The notes under the pieces were generated by a model. It worked only from the letters and a program-made list of their open reading frames with translations, was not told where the DNA came from and searched no databases. This document shows, one piece after another, positions 17,934-28,526 of a stretch of DNA of 64,000 nucleotides. Made by a program: the position numbers and the translations under genes. Numbering within the stretch: the first letter of the stretch is position 1; each line of letters starts with the position of its first letter. Source of the DNA: Marixanthomonas spongiae (lineage in GTDB: Bacteria > Bacteroidota > Bacteroidia > Flavobacteriales > Flavobacteriaceae); NCBI RefSeq assembly GCF_003095375.1, contig NZ_QEHR01000005.1:124001-188000 (forward strand). The letters are read 5' to 3'.

Positions 17934-19475
17934 ATGAGCGATACAAATAAAGAATTAAAGAAAAAGATAGCCGAAGCAAAGTTAGGCGGAGGCGAAAAAA
18001 GAATAGCAAAACAACACGAAAAAAAGAAACTTACCGCGCGTGAGCGAATAGAATATCTATTAGACGAAGGTTCTTTTGAGGAAATGGGCATCCTCGTTAC
18101 CCACCGTACCACCGATTTTGGTATGGACAAACAAAAATACTATGGTGATGGGGTGGTAACGGGATACGGCACGATACACGAAAGGCTTGTGTATGTCTTT
18201 GCTCAAGACTTTACCGTTTTTGGCGGGGCATTATCTGAAACTCATGCCGAGAAAATCTGTAAAATTATGGATCATGCGTTGCGGGTAGGAGCGCCAGTTA
18301 TTGGTTTAAATGATTCTGGTGGGGCTCGAATTCAAGAAGGAGTGCGGTCGTTAGGAGGGTATGCCGATATTTTTTACCGAAACGTGCAGTCTTCCGGGGT
18401 GATTCCGCAGATTTCAGCGATTATGGGACCTTGTGCCGGTGGAGCCGTGTATTCGCCAGCGATGACCGATTTTACGATGATGGTACAAGACAGTAGCTAT
18501 ATGTTTGTAACGGGACCTAACGTAGTAAAAACCGTAACCAATGAAAATGTAACTTCAGAAGAATTAGGAGGCGCTCATACCCATGCAACCAAAAGCGGTG
18601 TAACACACTTTACCGCGAGTAACGATATTGTTTGTTTGGAGCAGATAAAACAATTGTTAAGTTATTTGCCTCAAAACAATCAAACGACACCTGAGTCACT
18701 ACCGTATGAACTGGAAGATGAGGTGCGGGAAGAATTGGAAAGCATTGTACCGGATTCTTCAAATAAACCGTACGATATGCACACGGTAATTAGTGGTATA
18801 ATCGATACCGATTCCTTTTTTGAAGTACATAAAGATTATGCAGACAATATTATTGTCGGTTTTGCTCGATTAGGCGGACGCAGCATTGGTATTGTTGCCA
18901 ACCAGCCGATGAGCCTTGCTGGCGTTCTCGATGTGGACAGCAGTAAAAAAGGAGCGCGCTTTACCCGTTTTTGCGATGCGTTTAATATTCCGTTGTTGGT
19001 GTTGGTAGATGTGCCGGGTTTTTTACCGGGAACCGATCAAGAATGGAACGGGATTATTTTAAACGGTGCCAAGTTGTTGTATGCATTGAGCGAAGCAACC
19101 GTGCCAAGAGTAACCGTGATTACAAGGAAAGCGTATGGAGGAGCCTATGATGTTATGAACAGTAAGCACATAGGGGCCGATATAAATTATGCTTGGCCCA
19201 CGGCCGAAATCGCAGTGATGGGGGCCAAAGGTGCCAGTGAGATTATTTTCAGGAAAGAAATCGCCGCTGCCGATGATCCGGCGTTGAAGCTTTCGGAAAA
19301 AGAACAGGAATATGCCGAAACGTTTGCCAATCCGTTTAAAGCAGCCCAACGCGGATTTATAGACGAAGTGATTCAGCCAAATGAGACGCGGAGAAAGTTA
19401 TTGAAATCGTTCGCTATGCTTGAAAACAAACAAGTTGAAGTGCCAAAACGCAAGCACGGCAATATTCCGTTGTAG
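17934..19475 (+). CDS. acyl-CoA carboxylase carboxyltransferase, propionyl/methylmalonyl type
   Basis: The 513 residues cover the full PccB/MmdA carboxyltransferase fold, two crotonase-like halves. [20 protein letters not shown] is in the N half with [36 protein letters not shown] and [17 protein letters not shown] are in the C half, with [18 protein letters not shown] near the active site. It transfers carboxyl from biotin to propionyl-CoA, giving methylmalonyl-CoA. With mutA at the left edge this makes a propionate-to-succinyl-CoA route. The N-terminal region is highly charged with Lys runs. No decarboxylase membrane subunit is present nearby, so a sodium pump is unlikely. Confidence 0.92.
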   Translation: MSDTNKELKKKIAEAKLGGGEKRIAKQHEKKKLTARERIEYLLDEGSFEEMGILVTHRTTDFGMDKQKYYGDGVVTGYGTIHERLVYVFAQDFTVFGGALSETHAEKICKIMDHALRVGAPVIGLNDSGGARIQEGVRSLGGYADIFYRNVQSSGVIPQISAIMGPCAGGAVYSPAMTDFTMMVQDSSYMFVTGPNVVKTVTNENVTSEELGGAHTHATKSGVTHFTASNDIVCLEQIKQLLSYLPQNNQTTPESLPYELEDEVREELESIVPDSSNKPYDMHTVISGIIDTDSFFEVHKDYADNIIVGFARLGGRSIGIVANQPMSLAGVLDVDSSKKGARFTRFCDAFNIPLLVLVDVPGFLPGTDQEWNGIILNGAKLLYALSEATVPRVTVITRKAYGGAYDVMNSKHIGADINYAWPTAEIAVMGAKGASEIIFRKEIAAADDPALKLSEKEQEYAETFANPFKAAQRGFIDEVIQPNETRRKLLKSFAMLENKQVEVPKRKHGNIPL

Positions 19476-19631
19476 GGATTTACCCGTTAAAAAAGTGATA
19501 GGTTTCAGCTTGAAAAACCCTCTTTTGTTAAAAATAATTTAAAAAAATAAAGATTAAAGAGGATAATTTTTAGTTTGGAATATGTTTTGTTACCATTGTA
19601 CCGAAAGCAATAAAAATTAAAATAAAGAATA

Positions 19632-20045
19632 ATGTCACAATTCAAAAAAACAACATTAGTATTATTTGTAACCCTTTTAGGCGGTTTGTCTTTTATGCAA
19701 GCACAAAATTTACAGGCCCAGTCTAAAGTTACCGATGCCGAACTGGAAAAATTCGCCGATGCTTTTCAGGTGGTGCAAATGGAAAACCAAAAAGCACAGC
19801 AGCAAATGGTAACGGTCATTCAGGACAACGGTATGGAGGTAGAGCGGTTCTCTACCATTCAGCAAGCGACTTCAAACCCTAACCAAGAGGTGGATGCCAC
19901 AGATGCCGAAATGAAAAAACACGAAGCCATTATGGCCGAGATCAAGAAAATGCAACCTGCCATTGAAGCCAAAATGGAAAAAGCGGTAGCAGATTCTGGA
20001 ATTACCATAGAGCGTTATCAAGCCATTGGAACTGCGTTGCAATAG
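19632..20045 (+). CDS. DUF4168 domain secreted protein
   Basis: This 137-residue protein has a signal peptide (LVLFVTLLGGLSFMQAQ). The mature part contains TDAELEKFADAFQVVQ and ends GITIERYQAIGTALQ, the boundary motifs of DUF4168, which usually spans about 80-100 residues with an Asp/Glu/Gln-rich helical bundle. The middle is Met/Lys/Gln-rich and helical. The family has no established function. It stands alone after the carboxylase operon with 156 bases of AT-rich upstream DNA and has its own terminator candidate at 20127. Confidence 0.8.
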   Translation: MSQFKKTTLVLFVTLLGGLSFMQAQNLQAQSKVTDAELEKFADAFQVVQMENQKAQQQMVTVIQDNGMEVERFSTIQQATSNPNQEVDATDAEMKKHEAIMAEIKKMQPAIEAKMEKAVADSGITIERYQAIGTALQ

Positions 20046-20126
20046 GATAAAAGCTTGCAGCAACGTTTTCAGAACATTATGATGAGCAAAACAAAGCAAA
20101 ATTAAGTAAACAAAATACGTTTGAGG

Positions 20127-20155
20127 AAGGGATGCGAAACCGTGTCCCTTTTTTT
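20127..20155 (+). terminator. intrinsic terminator after the DUF4168 gene
   Basis: AAGGGA (20127-20132) pairs with TCCCTT (20145-20150), followed by a run of T to 20155. It is 82 bases past the DUF4168 stop codon on the same strand. Confidence 0.6.
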
Positions 20156-20219
20156 GTACAATAAACCTGGTATTTGGTTTGTGCAAGTAATGTAAATGAT
20201 TATTTTTGCAACTTGATTT

Positions 20220-20264
20220 TGGGATATAGCTCTTCGACTAGCTCTTAGGGTCGCAGCTCAGGAT
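20220..20264 (+). pseudogene. truncated tRNA-Pro remnant
   Basis: GGGATATAGCTC (20221-20232) matches bases 2-13 of the intact tRNA-Pro at 20307 in 10 of 12 positions, and GGGTCGCAG (20248-20256) is identical to its variable/T-arm junction. The anticodon arm is missing between them. This looks like a broken tRNA copy, perhaps scarred by a palindrome insertion (CTTCGACTAGCTC). It cannot encode a functional tRNA. Confidence 0.45.
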
Positions 20265-20272
20265 AAACTGCA

Positions 20273-20293
20273 CTACACCAAGTGTAGGTTTTT
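20273..20293 (+). terminator. small intrinsic terminator just before tRNA-Pro
   Basis: CTACAC (20273-20278) and GTGTAG (20282-20287) form a perfect 6-bp stem with a 3-base loop, followed by GTTTTT. It would end any transcript entering from the DUF4168 side or from the tRNA remnant. Confidence 0.5.
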
Positions 20294-20306
20294 ATCAAAA
20301 TAATTT

Positions 20307-20467
<161 letters not shown>

Positions 20468-21187
20468 TAATTACACTGTCAACGGACACTATATTATTAC
20501 AATCTTTTGAAAATATATTACTTACAACTTTATTGAAATCAGAAGATTGGCTTTATCATCAACTGAAAGGCTATCTAAATTATTATCAAAACTTTTATTG
20601 CATTGGTAATTAAATGGGGTTGAGTTTCACCTGATTTGACTTTCCTAAATTAAATATTCACTTAAAGCAAGAGTATAGGCAGACTTCAAAGATTTTCCAT
20701 ATATTTTTTTTTACTCGTTATATAAATTTTATTCCGCGAAATTTATTCAATCCAGTTTTCAAAATTCCATTGAATAATTCCGGATGCACGCCTTTCTTTA
20801 AATAACTTGTTCTTAGGTTGGCAAAATTGCCCATGGTGGCTATATGCTATCATATGTGAGCAAGCCACTGATATTGAATGCCTCTATTTAAAGGTTTCCA
20901 GGGCGGTTATAATATGTTTGAAGATGTTCATTAAAATGATCCCGTAGCTCGACATTAGTTAAATCGGTTAAATATACGTATATTCAGCAGTGGAGCATAA
21001 TGAGATAGTCCGGATAAAATGAGTCTATATAGGGTTAGTTCGTCTGCCATTGGTCAAACTGACAGTTACAAAGCTAAAGGGACAAATCTGGAGCCCTTCC
21101 AAAGTAAAATTCCATTCGTTGATAAAGTATCTTAAACGCCATTGGACTGCACGAAAATAAATTGACAGAAACTTAAAAAATTAAATT
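20468..21187. other. 720-base region with decayed coding fragments, no intact gene
   Basis: No intact gene is seen. On the minus strand a short reading starts MGNFANLRTSYLKKGVHPEL (about 20840) and ends FRGIKFI with a stop near 20725; another minus stretch near 20900-20960 reads LTDLTNVELRDHFNEHLQTY. On the plus strand PLVKLTVTKLKGQIWSP and HSLIKYLKRHWTARK run to a stop near 21165. These look like protein, but frames are broken and I cannot name the families. The stretch lies between the tRNA-Pro repeat and the oxidoreductase gene, as expected for debris of an old insertion. Confidence 0.4.
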
Positions 21188-22129
21188 ATGAAAGCAGCTA
21201 TTCTTAAAGAAACAGGAGGAGTAGATCAACTGGAGGTGAAGGATATTCCAACTCCTGAAATAGGTGATGACGAAATTCTTGTGAAAACCCAAGTAGCCAG
21301 TATCAATCCCATCGAAATAAAAACGCGTAAAGGAAATAGGTTTAGCGAGCAATTACTGCAGCACGATTATCCTATTTTAGGTTGGGACGCCAGTGGAGTG
21401 GTTGAAAAAGTAGGAGAAAATAGTACCGCGTTTAAACCGGGCGATAAGGTTTTTGGCATCATCGGGTTCCCCGGCTTCGGGAAAACTTATGCCGAATATT
21501 TTGTGGCCGAAGAAAAGCACTTGACCCGTATTCCTGACGGCGTAAGCTTTGCAGATGCTGGAGCTAGCACCATTGCGGCCATTACTGCCTATCAGGCCCT
21601 GAAATATTTCGGAAAATTAGGACCGAACACCAAGGTACTAATCCACGCGGCTTCCGGGGGCGTAGGTCATTATGGGGTTCAGTTTGCCAAACATTTTGGC
21701 GCTGAGGTCTGGGCCACGGCTTCAGGACCTAAAAAAAGCTTTGTAAAAGAAATGGGTGCTGATCATTTTATTGATTACAAAACCGAAAAATTTGAGGACG
21801 AAGCACAAAATATGGATGTGGTTTTCGATTTGATTGGCGGGGATTATATCGATCGCTCTATAAAATCCTTGAAAAAAGGTGGTGTATTAATAAGTATCCC
21901 CAGCGCGACCAACGAGGCGGTTGAAGAAAAAGCTAAGAAAGCAGGATGCGTTGGGGTACGATTCAGCCTTAAAAACAAAAAAGAGGATATGCAAGCCATT
22001 GCCCAGCTATTAAAAACCGGGGAATTAAAACCTTTTATCGCCAATAGTTTTACGCTTGACGAAATTAGGGAAGCGCATAAAGAATTGGAGAAAGGCCATA
22101 CTAAAGGAAAGATTTTAGTAAGTTTTTAA
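21188..22129 (+). CDS. NADP-dependent quinone-oxidoreductase-like (zinc-independent MDR family)
   Basis: This 313-residue medium-chain dehydrogenase/reductase begins MKAAILKETGGVDQLEVKDI, has a groES-like N-terminal domain (GWDASGVVEKVGENSTAFKP) and a Rossmann domain with HAASGGVGHYGVQFAKHFGA. Catalytic-zinc cysteines are absent, as in zeta-crystallin-type quinone oxidoreductases, which reduce quinones or reactive enones with NADPH. It starts the plus-strand block after the tRNA-Pro debris. The substrate cannot be predicted; proximity to Dps and catalase suggests a role in oxidative or electrophile stress. Confidence 0.85.
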   Translation: MKAAILKETGGVDQLEVKDIPTPEIGDDEILVKTQVASINPIEIKTRKGNRFSEQLLQHDYPILGWDASGVVEKVGENSTAFKPGDKVFGIIGFPGFGKTYAEYFVAEEKHLTRIPDGVSFADAGASTIAAITAYQALKYFGKLGPNTKVLIHAASGGVGHYGVQFAKHFGAEVWATASGPKKSFVKEMGADHFIDYKTEKFEDEAQNMDVVFDLIGGDYIDRSIKSLKKGGVLISIPSATNEAVEEKAKKAGCVGVRFSLKNKKEDMQAIAQLLKTGELKPFIANSFTLDEIREAHKELEKGHTKGKILVSF

Positions 22130-22307
22130 AAAGCATACGGTGATGAATCCATAGACTTTATATTCCCATTAGCCAATATAATTGTCAAGTCGTAAAAATT
22201 ATGTAAATTTATAGTATTCTGAATATAAGAATTGTACATCAAAAAAACAGCTAATAACCTTTAATAAAAAAGCAAAAAAAAATTAATTAATTAAAAAACT
22301 AAAAAAA

Positions 22308-22781
22308 ATGGCTAAACTAAATGCTATCGGACTGGACAAGGAAAAGTCTAAAAAACTTTCAGAAAAACTTAATGAACTGCTTGCAGATTATTCCATCTTT
22401 TATCAAAATATCAGAGGGTATCACTGGAACATAAAAGGAGATAAATTCTTTGAGCTGCATGACAAATTTCAAGAGCTTTATGAAGATTTATTTGTAAAAA
22501 TCGATGAAGTGGCAGAGCGTATTCAAACCTTGGGACACACCCCAGATCACCAATTTTCAAAATATTTGAAAGATGCAAAAGTTGAAGAAAGCACCGAGGT
22601 TGCCGACGGTGTAAAAGATGTAGAAGATACACTTGAATCGCTACAAATAATTATCACTTTACAACGTGAAATCCTAGACCTGTCTGCCGATGCAGAAGAT
22701 GAAGGAACCAACGCACTAATGAGCGATTACATACGGGAACAGGAAAAATTGGTTTGGATGTATTCTTCCTATTTAAACTAA
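22308..22781 (+). CDS. dps: Dps family ferroxidase / DNA-protecting ferritin
   Basis: This 157-residue four-helix protein carries the Dps signature YHWNIKGDKFFELHDKFQEL followed by DLFVKIDEVAERIQTLGHTP, which includes the His/Asp/Glu residues of the intersubunit ferroxidase site. Dps dodecamers oxidise Fe(II) with hydrogen peroxide and store iron, lowering hydroxyl radical formation. Helix III-IV residues (EVADGVKDVEDTLESLQIII, then DEGTNALMSDYIREQEK) complete the fold. It is 27 bases upstream of catalase, so both peroxide-defence genes probably share a transcript. The Lys-rich N-terminus (DKEKSKKLSEKL) is moderate. Confidence 0.93.
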   Translation: MAKLNAIGLDKEKSKKLSEKLNELLADYSIFYQNIRGYHWNIKGDKFFELHDKFQELYEDLFVKIDEVAERIQTLGHTPDHQFSKYLKDAKVEESTEVADGVKDVEDTLESLQIIITLQREILDLSADAEDEGTNALMSDYIREQEKLVWMYSSYLN

Positions 22782-22807
22782 ATCAGTAAACAAGAAAATA
22801 ACCAATC

Positions 22808-24280
22808 ATGGCAGAAAAAGACGACAAAAAGAAATTATTTTCAGTATCTGGAAGACCTATTGCTGAGAATCAAAACGTTAAAACAGCAGGAAAACGAGGC
22901 CCCATGCTTCTGGAAGACTTTTGGTTTCTGGAAAAATTGGCGCATTTTGATAGAGAAGTGATCCCCGAAAGAAGAATGCACGCTAAAGGCTCGGGAGCAT
23001 TTGGAACTTTTAAAGTTACCCACGATATTTCGCAATTTACCAAAGCAAAACTCTTTTCGGAAATCGGAAAAGAAACCCCTGTGTTTGTACGATTCTCCAC
23101 CGTGGCGGGAGAGCGTGGTGCTGCCGATGCCGAGCGCGACATTCGAGGTTTTGCCATTAAGTTTTACACCGAAGAAGGAAATTGGGATCTAACAGGTAAC
23201 AATACGCCTGTTTTCTTTTTACGCGATCCGTACCGTTTTCCCGATCTTAACAAAGCAGTAAAAAGAGACCCGAAGACCAACCTTCGTGATGCCAACAACA
23301 ACTGGGATTTTTGGACCCTGTTGCCCGAAGCATTACATCAGGTTACCATCACTATGAGCGAGCGGGGCATTCCTAAATCATACCGAAATATGAACGGTTA
23401 CGGTAGCCACACCTTTAGCTTGATCGACGCCGAAAATAAAAGGGTTTGGGTGAAATTTCATTTTAAAACCGAACAGGGAATAGAAAATTTGAGTAACGAA
23501 GAGGCCGGGGCCATAATTGCCGGAGACCGGGAAAGTCACCAGCGCGATTTATTCGATGCTATTGAAGAAGGTGATTTTCCACGTTGGAAAATGAAAATTC
23601 AGGTAATGACCGAAGAGCAGGCAAAAGAATGTCCTTTTAATCCTTTTGATCTGACCAAGGTTTGGCCACACGGCGATTATCCGTTGCACGACGTAGGCGT
23701 ATTGGAGTTAAACAAAAATCCGGAAAACTATTATGCAGATGTGGAGCAAGCCGCGTTTAACCCGGCCAATGTGGTTCCCGGTGTAGGATTTTCACCCGAT
23801 AGGATGTTGCAAGCCAGGTTGTTTTCCTACGGTGACGCGCAGCGTTATCGACTGGGCGTAAACCACTATCAAATTCCCGTAAACAAACCCAAATGTCCGT
23901 TCCATAACGCTTCACGGGATGGAAGAATGCGTGTAGACGGCAACGAAGGGGCTACCCTTCATTACTTTCCGAACAGCTATGATCAATGGGAAGAACAAAA
24001 AGAGTTTACCGAGCCGCCTTTGCCATTGGAGGGCGCCGCAGATCATTATGATTTTAGGGAAGATGATGACGATTATTATACCCAACCCGGCAACCTTTTC
24101 CGGTTGATGAATGAGGAACAGAAAAATCTTTTATTTAAAAATACCGCGGCTGAAGTTGGTGGTGCCGAAAAGTTTATTCAGGAAAGGCATATTAAGAATT
24201 GTTATAAAGCCGATCCCGACTATGGAAAAGGCGTTGCCAGTGCTTTAAATATTGATATAAACGATATAAATCTGAGTTAA
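22808..24280 (+). CDS. katA: monofunctional haem catalase
   Basis: The 490 residues match small-subunit (clade 3) catalases. Catalytic His58 is in [30 protein letters not shown] and [15 protein letters not shown] carry the haem-pocket residues; the proximal Tyr ligand is in [14 protein letters not shown]. It dismutates hydrogen peroxide to water and oxygen. There is no signal peptide, so it acts in the cytoplasm. It follows dps by 27 bases and precedes the urease genes by 56, all on the plus strand, suggesting one acquired block. Confidence 0.95.
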   Translation: MAEKDDKKKLFSVSGRPIAENQNVKTAGKRGPMLLEDFWFLEKLAHFDREVIPERRMHAKGSGAFGTFKVTHDISQFTKAKLFSEIGKETPVFVRFSTVAGERGAADAERDIRGFAIKFYTEEGNWDLTGNNTPVFFLRDPYRFPDLNKAVKRDPKTNLRDANNNWDFWTLLPEALHQVTITMSERGIPKSYRNMNGYGSHTFSLIDAENKRVWVKFHFKTEQGIENLSNEEAGAIIAGDRESHQRDLFDAIEEGDFPRWKMKIQVMTEEQAKECPFNPFDLTKVWPHGDYPLHDVGVLELNKNPENYYADVEQAAFNPANVVPGVGFSPDRMLQARLFSYGDAQRYRLGVNHYQIPVNKPKCPFHNASRDGRMRVDGNEGATLHYFPNSYDQWEEQKEFTEPPLPLEGAADHYDFREDDDDYYTQPGNLFRLMNEEQKNLLFKNTAAEVGGAEKFIQERHIKNCYKADPDYGKGVASALNIDINDINLS

Positions 24281-24335
24281 GAAGCAATTCTTCAACAGAT
24301 CCGAACATTTTTTCATATTCTAAAATAAGAATCTT

Positions 24336-24638
24336 ATGTTTTTAACACCAAGGGAAAGAGATAAACTCATGATTGTCGTTGCCGCCGATGTGGCAAGACG
24401 ACGAAGGGAAAAAGGATTGAAACTCAACCATCCGGAGGCAATGGCCCTAATTACAAATGAAATTATGGAAGGTGCCAGAGAAGGCAAGACCGTGGCAGAG
24501 TTAATGAAATATGGAACAACGATCTTAACCCGTGAAGATGTGATGGAAGGAATTCCAGAGATGATCCCCGATATCCAAGTAGAGGTTACCTTTCCAGATG
24601 GTACTAAATTGGTTACTGTGCATAATCCTATTAATTAA
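24336..24638 (+). CDS. ureA: urease gamma subunit
   Basis: The 100 residues read [20 protein letters not shown] and continue [20 protein letters not shown], the standard UreA sequence and length. Together with beta and alpha it forms the (alpha-beta-gamma)3 urease core that hydrolyses urea to ammonia and carbamate. First of a complete ureABCEFGD set; ureB follows after 26 bases. Three separate subunits, not a UreAB fusion as in Helicobacter. Confidence 0.97.
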   Translation: MFLTPRERDKLMIVVAADVARRRREKGLKLNHPEAMALITNEIMEGAREGKTVAELMKYGTTILTREDVMEGIPEMIPDIQVEVTFPDGTKLVTVHNPIN

Positions 24639-24664
24639 ATTTATAATCCTAAAAAACCACTGTT

Positions 24665-24976
24665 ATGATACCCGGGGAATATATACATAAGAAAACCGAC
24701 ATTGTTTGTAACGAAGGCAGAAAATCAATCAAGCTTCTCGTTACCAATACGGGAGACCGTCCCGTTCAGGTTGGCTCGCACTATCACTTTTATGAAGTTA
24801 ATGACGCCTTTGATTTTGATCGTGACAAAAGCTATGGAAAACGGCTCGATATTCCTGCCGGTGCCGCTGTTCGTTTTGAACCGGGAGACAAAAAAGAAGT
24901 AGAACTAATTGATTATGCCGGTAAACGCGAAGTTTATGGGTTTCATAATAAGGTTGACGGACCATTAAAAAAATAA
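24665..24976 (+). CDS. ureB: urease beta subunit
   Basis: The 103 residues begin [20 protein letters not shown] and include [20 protein letters not shown] and the [20 protein letters not shown] segment, all canonical for UreB. It is the structural subunit that braces the alpha subunit's active-site region. It sits between ureA and ureC, with only 4 bases to the ureC start. Confidence 0.97.
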   Translation: MIPGEYIHKKTDIVCNEGRKSIKLLVTNTGDRPVQVGSHYHFYEVNDAFDFDRDKSYGKRLDIPAGAAVRFEPGDKKEVELIDYAGKREVYGFHNKVDGPLKK

Positions 24977-24980
24977 GCCT

Positions 24981-26699
24981 ATGAGTTTTAAAATGAACAG
25001 GGAACAATACTCCCAAATGTTTGGACCTACCACTGGCGATTCAGTACGTCTGGGTGATACAGATATATTTATCAAGGTTGAGAATGATTATACAACATAT
25101 GGAGAAGAAGTGGTTTTTGGCGGCGGAAAGGTGATTCGCGATGGTATGGGACAACATCCGTATATTACTAGGGCAGAAGACGATCGCGTGCCAGATGTAG
25201 TCATTACCAATGCGCTTATATTAGATTATACCGGTATTTTCAAGGCCGATGTAGGTATTAGGGATGGTAAAATAACCGGTATAGGAAAAGCAGGAAATCC
25301 ATTAGTGCAGGATAATGTAGATATTGTTCTGGGAACAGCTACTGAAGTCATTTCTGGCGAAGGTAAAATTCTTACTGCAGGAGCTGTAGATACGCATATT
25401 CACTTTATTAATCCCGCACAGGTTGATGTAGCTTTAGCCGGTGGCACGACTACTTTAATAGGTGGTGGCGCAGGTCCAGGAGCAGGCTCAAGAGCAACCA
25501 CAGGGACTCCCGGTCCTTGGAATATAAAAACCATGCTAAAAGCCATTGAAGGGCTTCCAATAAATATAGGACTAACAGGAAAAGGTCATGCAGCCAGTTT
25601 GGGGCCGTTAAATGAGCAAATACGCGCGGGAGCTGTTGGGCTTAAAGTTCACGAAGATTGGGGTGCTACGCATTCGGTAATTGATTATGCTTTGCAATGT
25701 GCCGATCAATTTGACGTTCAAGTGGCTTTACATGCGGACACCTTAAACGAATCGGGCTTTTTTGAAGACACCATGAAGGCTATTGATGGTCGTGTGCTTC
25801 ACATGTATCACTCAGAAGGTGCCGGTGGTGGTCATGCGCCAGACTTGATCCGTTCGGCTGGTTACAATAATATTTTGCCGGCTTCTACAAACCCAACGCT
25901 TCCCTTTACCGTGAACACTGTAGATGAACATCTGGATATGGTTATGGTGGCACACAATCTCAACCCATCTATTCCCGAAGATTTAGCCTTTGCCGATTCC
26001 CGTATTCGTGCCGAAACCATTGCTGCAGAAGATATTTTACAGGATATGGGCGTATTTAGTGTGGTTAGTTCAGATTCCCAAGCAATGGGACGTATAGGTG
26101 AAACGGTGCTTCGTACGTGGCAAGTCGCGGATAAAATGAAAAAACAACGCGGAACCCTGGAAGGAGATAGCAAACATGCCGATAATAACAGGGCAAAGCG
26201 ATATGTAGCAAAATATACCATTAATCCAGCGCTTGCTCATGGTATTGGAGATTACGTTGGTTCTATCGAAAAAGGAAAAGTAGCCGATTTGGTGCTTTGG
26301 GATCCTGCTTTTTTTGGTGCAAAACCAGACATGGTGTTGAAAAACGGAGTAGCCGTTATGGCCTTGATGGGTGATGCAAACGCTTCTATCCCTACGCCAC
26401 AGCCTATGATTCACAGGCCAATGTATGCACAATACGGCGGGGCACTCGCCCAGAGTTCTATTACTTTTGTTTCTTCATACGCTTTTGAAAACGATATAAG
26501 AGATGAATTGAACCTGAAGAAAAAAGTCTTGCCGGTTAAGAATATTAGGAATATGACGAAAAAGAAAATGAAACTAAATTCTGAAACACCTGATATTGAA
26601 GTGGACCCTCAGACTTATGAGGTAAGAATTGGTGACAAAGTGCTTACCTGCGACCCTGTTAAGGAAGTGCCTTTAGGCCAGCGGTACTTTCTATTTTAA
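24981..26699 (+). CDS. ureC: urease alpha (catalytic) subunit
   Basis: The 572-residue catalytic subunit has all nickel-centre residues in place: His139 and His141 ([10 protein letters not shown]), Lys222 to be carbamylated (GLKVHEDWG), His251 (ALHADTLNE), His277 ([14 protein letters not shown]) and Asp365 (SSDSQAMGR). His325 in [10 protein letters not shown] occupies the position of the mobile-flap catalytic base. It is therefore expected to be active once nickel is inserted by UreDEFG. Ammonia production could supply nitrogen or counter acid. Start at 24981 is 4 bases after ureB. Confidence 0.98.
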   Translation: MSFKMNREQYSQMFGPTTGDSVRLGDTDIFIKVENDYTTYGEEVVFGGGKVIRDGMGQHPYITRAEDDRVPDVVITNALILDYTGIFKADVGIRDGKITGIGKAGNPLVQDNVDIVLGTATEVISGEGKILTAGAVDTHIHFINPAQVDVALAGGTTTLIGGGAGPGAGSRATTGTPGPWNIKTMLKAIEGLPINIGLTGKGHAASLGPLNEQIRAGAVGLKVHEDWGATHSVIDYALQCADQFDVQVALHADTLNESGFFEDTMKAIDGRVLHMYHSEGAGGGHAPDLIRSAGYNNILPASTNPTLPFTVNTVDEHLDMVMVAHNLNPSIPEDLAFADSRIRAETIAAEDILQDMGVFSVVSSDSQAMGRIGETVLRTWQVADKMKKQRGTLEGDSKHADNNRAKRYVAKYTINPALAHGIGDYVGSIEKGKVADLVLWDPAFFGAKPDMVLKNGVAVMALMGDANASIPTPQPMIHRPMYAQYGGALAQSSITFVSSYAFENDIRDELNLKKKVLPVKNIRNMTKKKMKLNSETPDIEVDPQTYEVRIGDKVLTCDPVKEVPLGQRYFLF

Positions 26700-26711
26700 A
26701 AAAATTGAAAT

Positions 26712-27173
26712 ATGATTATAGAAAAAATAATTGGCAATATCCAGAACCTGAAAACTTCAGAAATTGAAAAACGCCATATTGAGAAAGTAAACTTGGAAAG
26801 TGCTGATCTCGTTAAAAGAGTGCAACGCCTTAAAACCGATCATAATCGAGATTTAGGTATTCGCTTATCTACTCCCAAAGATCTTAAGGATGGTGATATT
26901 CTGTTTATGAATGATAGAAGCATGATTATCATTGATGTTAAAAGTGATGATCTTCTTGTCATACAACCTAATGATATCCAGGAAATGGGTGTCATCGCCC
27001 ACGAATTGGGCAATAGGCACATGCCCGCGAAGTTTGAGGGCAACGAAATGCTTGTACAATACGATTACCTTGTAGAAGAATTGCTTAAAACCAAAGGAAT
27101 TCCGTTTAAAAGGGAAGATAGAAAAGTGAAAGATGCTTTTCGGCATGTAACAGGAGCGCATAGCCATGGATAG
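26712..27173 (+). CDS. ureE: urease accessory protein UreE (nickel metallochaperone)
   Basis: This 153-residue protein delivers nickel to the UreG/UreDF complex. The N-terminal peptide-binding domain is followed by the metal-binding domain containing [18 protein letters not shown], whose His (HMPAKFE) is the conserved dimer-interface nickel ligand. The C-terminus is short, ending GAHSHG, in contrast to the long His tail in Klebsiella; storage capacity is instead suggested by the His-rich loop of the nickel transporter at 30067. The end overlaps ureF by 8 bases. Confidence 0.93.
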   Translation: MIIEKIIGNIQNLKTSEIEKRHIEKVNLESADLVKRVQRLKTDHNRDLGIRLSTPKDLKDGDILFMNDRSMIIIDVKSDDLLVIQPNDIQEMGVIAHELGNRHMPAKFEGNEMLVQYDYLVEELLKTKGIPFKREDRKVKDAFRHVTGAHSHG

Positions 27174-27852
27174 CAGTTTATTGAGTTTGTTTCAATTATG
27201 TGATTCCAATTTTCCCAGTGGCGGGTTTAGCCATTCTTTCGGGTTAGAAACGTATATTCAACAGGATAAAGTAATTGATCCGGAAACTTTTTCGCAGTGG
27301 TTAACATTGTATCTGGAAGAACAAATGGTTAGCGCAGATGGCTTCGCTATAAAATTGGCATACCAAGCTTTGGAAAATGATAATTTTGAAGAGATATGGC
27401 ATTTAGATCGCTTGTTGACCGTCCAAAACGTATCGCAGGAAACCCGTGAGGGAACACGTTTTATGGGAAGATCCTTAATTAAAATTGCAGAAACTATTTA
27501 TGATTCTGAATTAATTGAATTATACAACAAAAGAATCAAGGAGAAGAAATCTTTCGCACATCCAGCTATTGTATTCGCTTTGGCAGGAAACCATTTAAAA
27601 ATTACCAAGGATACTACCATTTTATATTACATGTATTCAACGGTAATAAACCTTGTACAAAATGCTGTTCGCGCTATTCCAATAGGACAAACCGCCGGAC
27701 AAAAGATAATTACCGCTTTTCAACCGAAATTACAAAAAGCGGTCACGACCATAAATGACCTGGAAGAAAGTGATTTTGGAACTATTGCCCCAGGAATAGA
27801 AATGGCACAAATGCAACATGAAAACTTGACGGTTAGGATATTTATGTCTTAA
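27166..27852 (+). CDS. ureF: urease accessory protein UreF
   Basis: A 228-residue all-helical accessory factor: [20 protein letters not shown] near the N-terminus is the UreF signature, and the C-terminal part includes [20 protein letters not shown]. UreF bridges UreD and UreG on the apo-urease and acts as a fidelity checkpoint for activation. Its ATGGATAG start overlaps the ureE stop by 8 bases. ureG begins about 53 bases later. Confidence 0.93.
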   Translation: MDSSLLSLFQLCDSNFPSGGFSHSFGLETYIQQDKVIDPETFSQWLTLYLEEQMVSADGFAIKLAYQALENDNFEEIWHLDRLLTVQNVSQETREGTRFMGRSLIKIAETIYDSELIELYNKRIKEKKSFAHPAIVFALAGNHLKITKDTTILYYMYSTVINLVQNAVRAIPIGQTAGQKIITAFQPKLQKAVTTINDLEESDFGTIAPGIEMAQMQHENLTVRIFMS

Positions 27853-27905
27853 TCTATTAAAATTCCTGCAGGCAGGTCAAAATTAAAAATAAAAAACAAT
27901 TGAAT

Positions 27906-28526
27906 ATGAAACCAGTAAAAGTAGGAATAGGAGGTCCTGTGGGGTCAGGAAAAACTCAACTTATTGAGCGAATAACCCGCGCTATGGATGGAAAAGTGGA
28001 TACTTGTGTAATTACCAATGATATTTACACCAAAGAAGATGCTAAAATTCTTAACCGAACGGGCATCTTGCCATCAGACCGAATTATAGGAGTGGAAACC
28101 GGAGGTTGTCCGCACGCCGCCATTCGGGAAGATATTTCGATGAATGCCGAAACCGTTGATGTTTTGATAGAACGGCACCCAAATGTAGAGCTTATTTTTA
28201 TTGAGAGTGGTGGTGATAATCTTGCAGCCACTTTTAGCCCTGAACTTGTTGACTTTTCCATTTATATCATCGATGTGGCCCAGGGTGAAAAAATACCAAG
28301 AAAAGGAGGCCAGGGAATGATAAAGTCCGATTTATTTATTATCAACAAAACAGATTTAGCGCCCTACGTTGATGCCAACCTTGATATTATGGCTTCAGAT
28401 ACAAAAAAATTCAGGGGAGATAAACCTTTTTTCTTTACCAACCTTAAAACAGATGACGGTCTGGAAGATGTGGTAAACTGGATAGAAGAAAATGTACTAT
28501 TAAAAGGTTTGAAAGTCCATGGATAG
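27906..28526 (+). CDS. ureG: urease accessory GTPase UreG
   Basis: The 206-residue SIMIBI GTPase carries the P-loop [17 protein letters not shown], then [34 protein letters not shown] (the conserved Cys-Pro-His nickel site) and [20 protein letters not shown] hydrolysis drives nickel delivery into urease. I choose the ATG at 27906; an in-frame TTG two codons upstream is less likely. A 53-base gap from ureF contains a small CCTGCAGGCAGG palindrome. Its stop overlaps the ureD start by 8 bases. Confidence 0.96.
   Translation: MKPVKVGIGGPVGSGKTQLIERITRAMDGKVDTCVITNDIYTKEDAKILNRTGILPSDRIIGVETGGCPHAAIREDISMNAETVDVLIERHPNVELIFIESGGDNLAATFSPELVDFSIYIIDVAQGEKIPRKGGQGMIKSDLFIINKTDLAPYVDANLDIMASDTKKFRGDKPFFFTNLKTDDGLEDVVNWIEENVLLKGLKVHG

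Noticed and set aside
4402-20000. Higher G+C of the left third than of the urease and ilv regions as a sign of transfer
   Set aside because: It is an impression by eye only, was not computed, and could reflect coding density and gene age.
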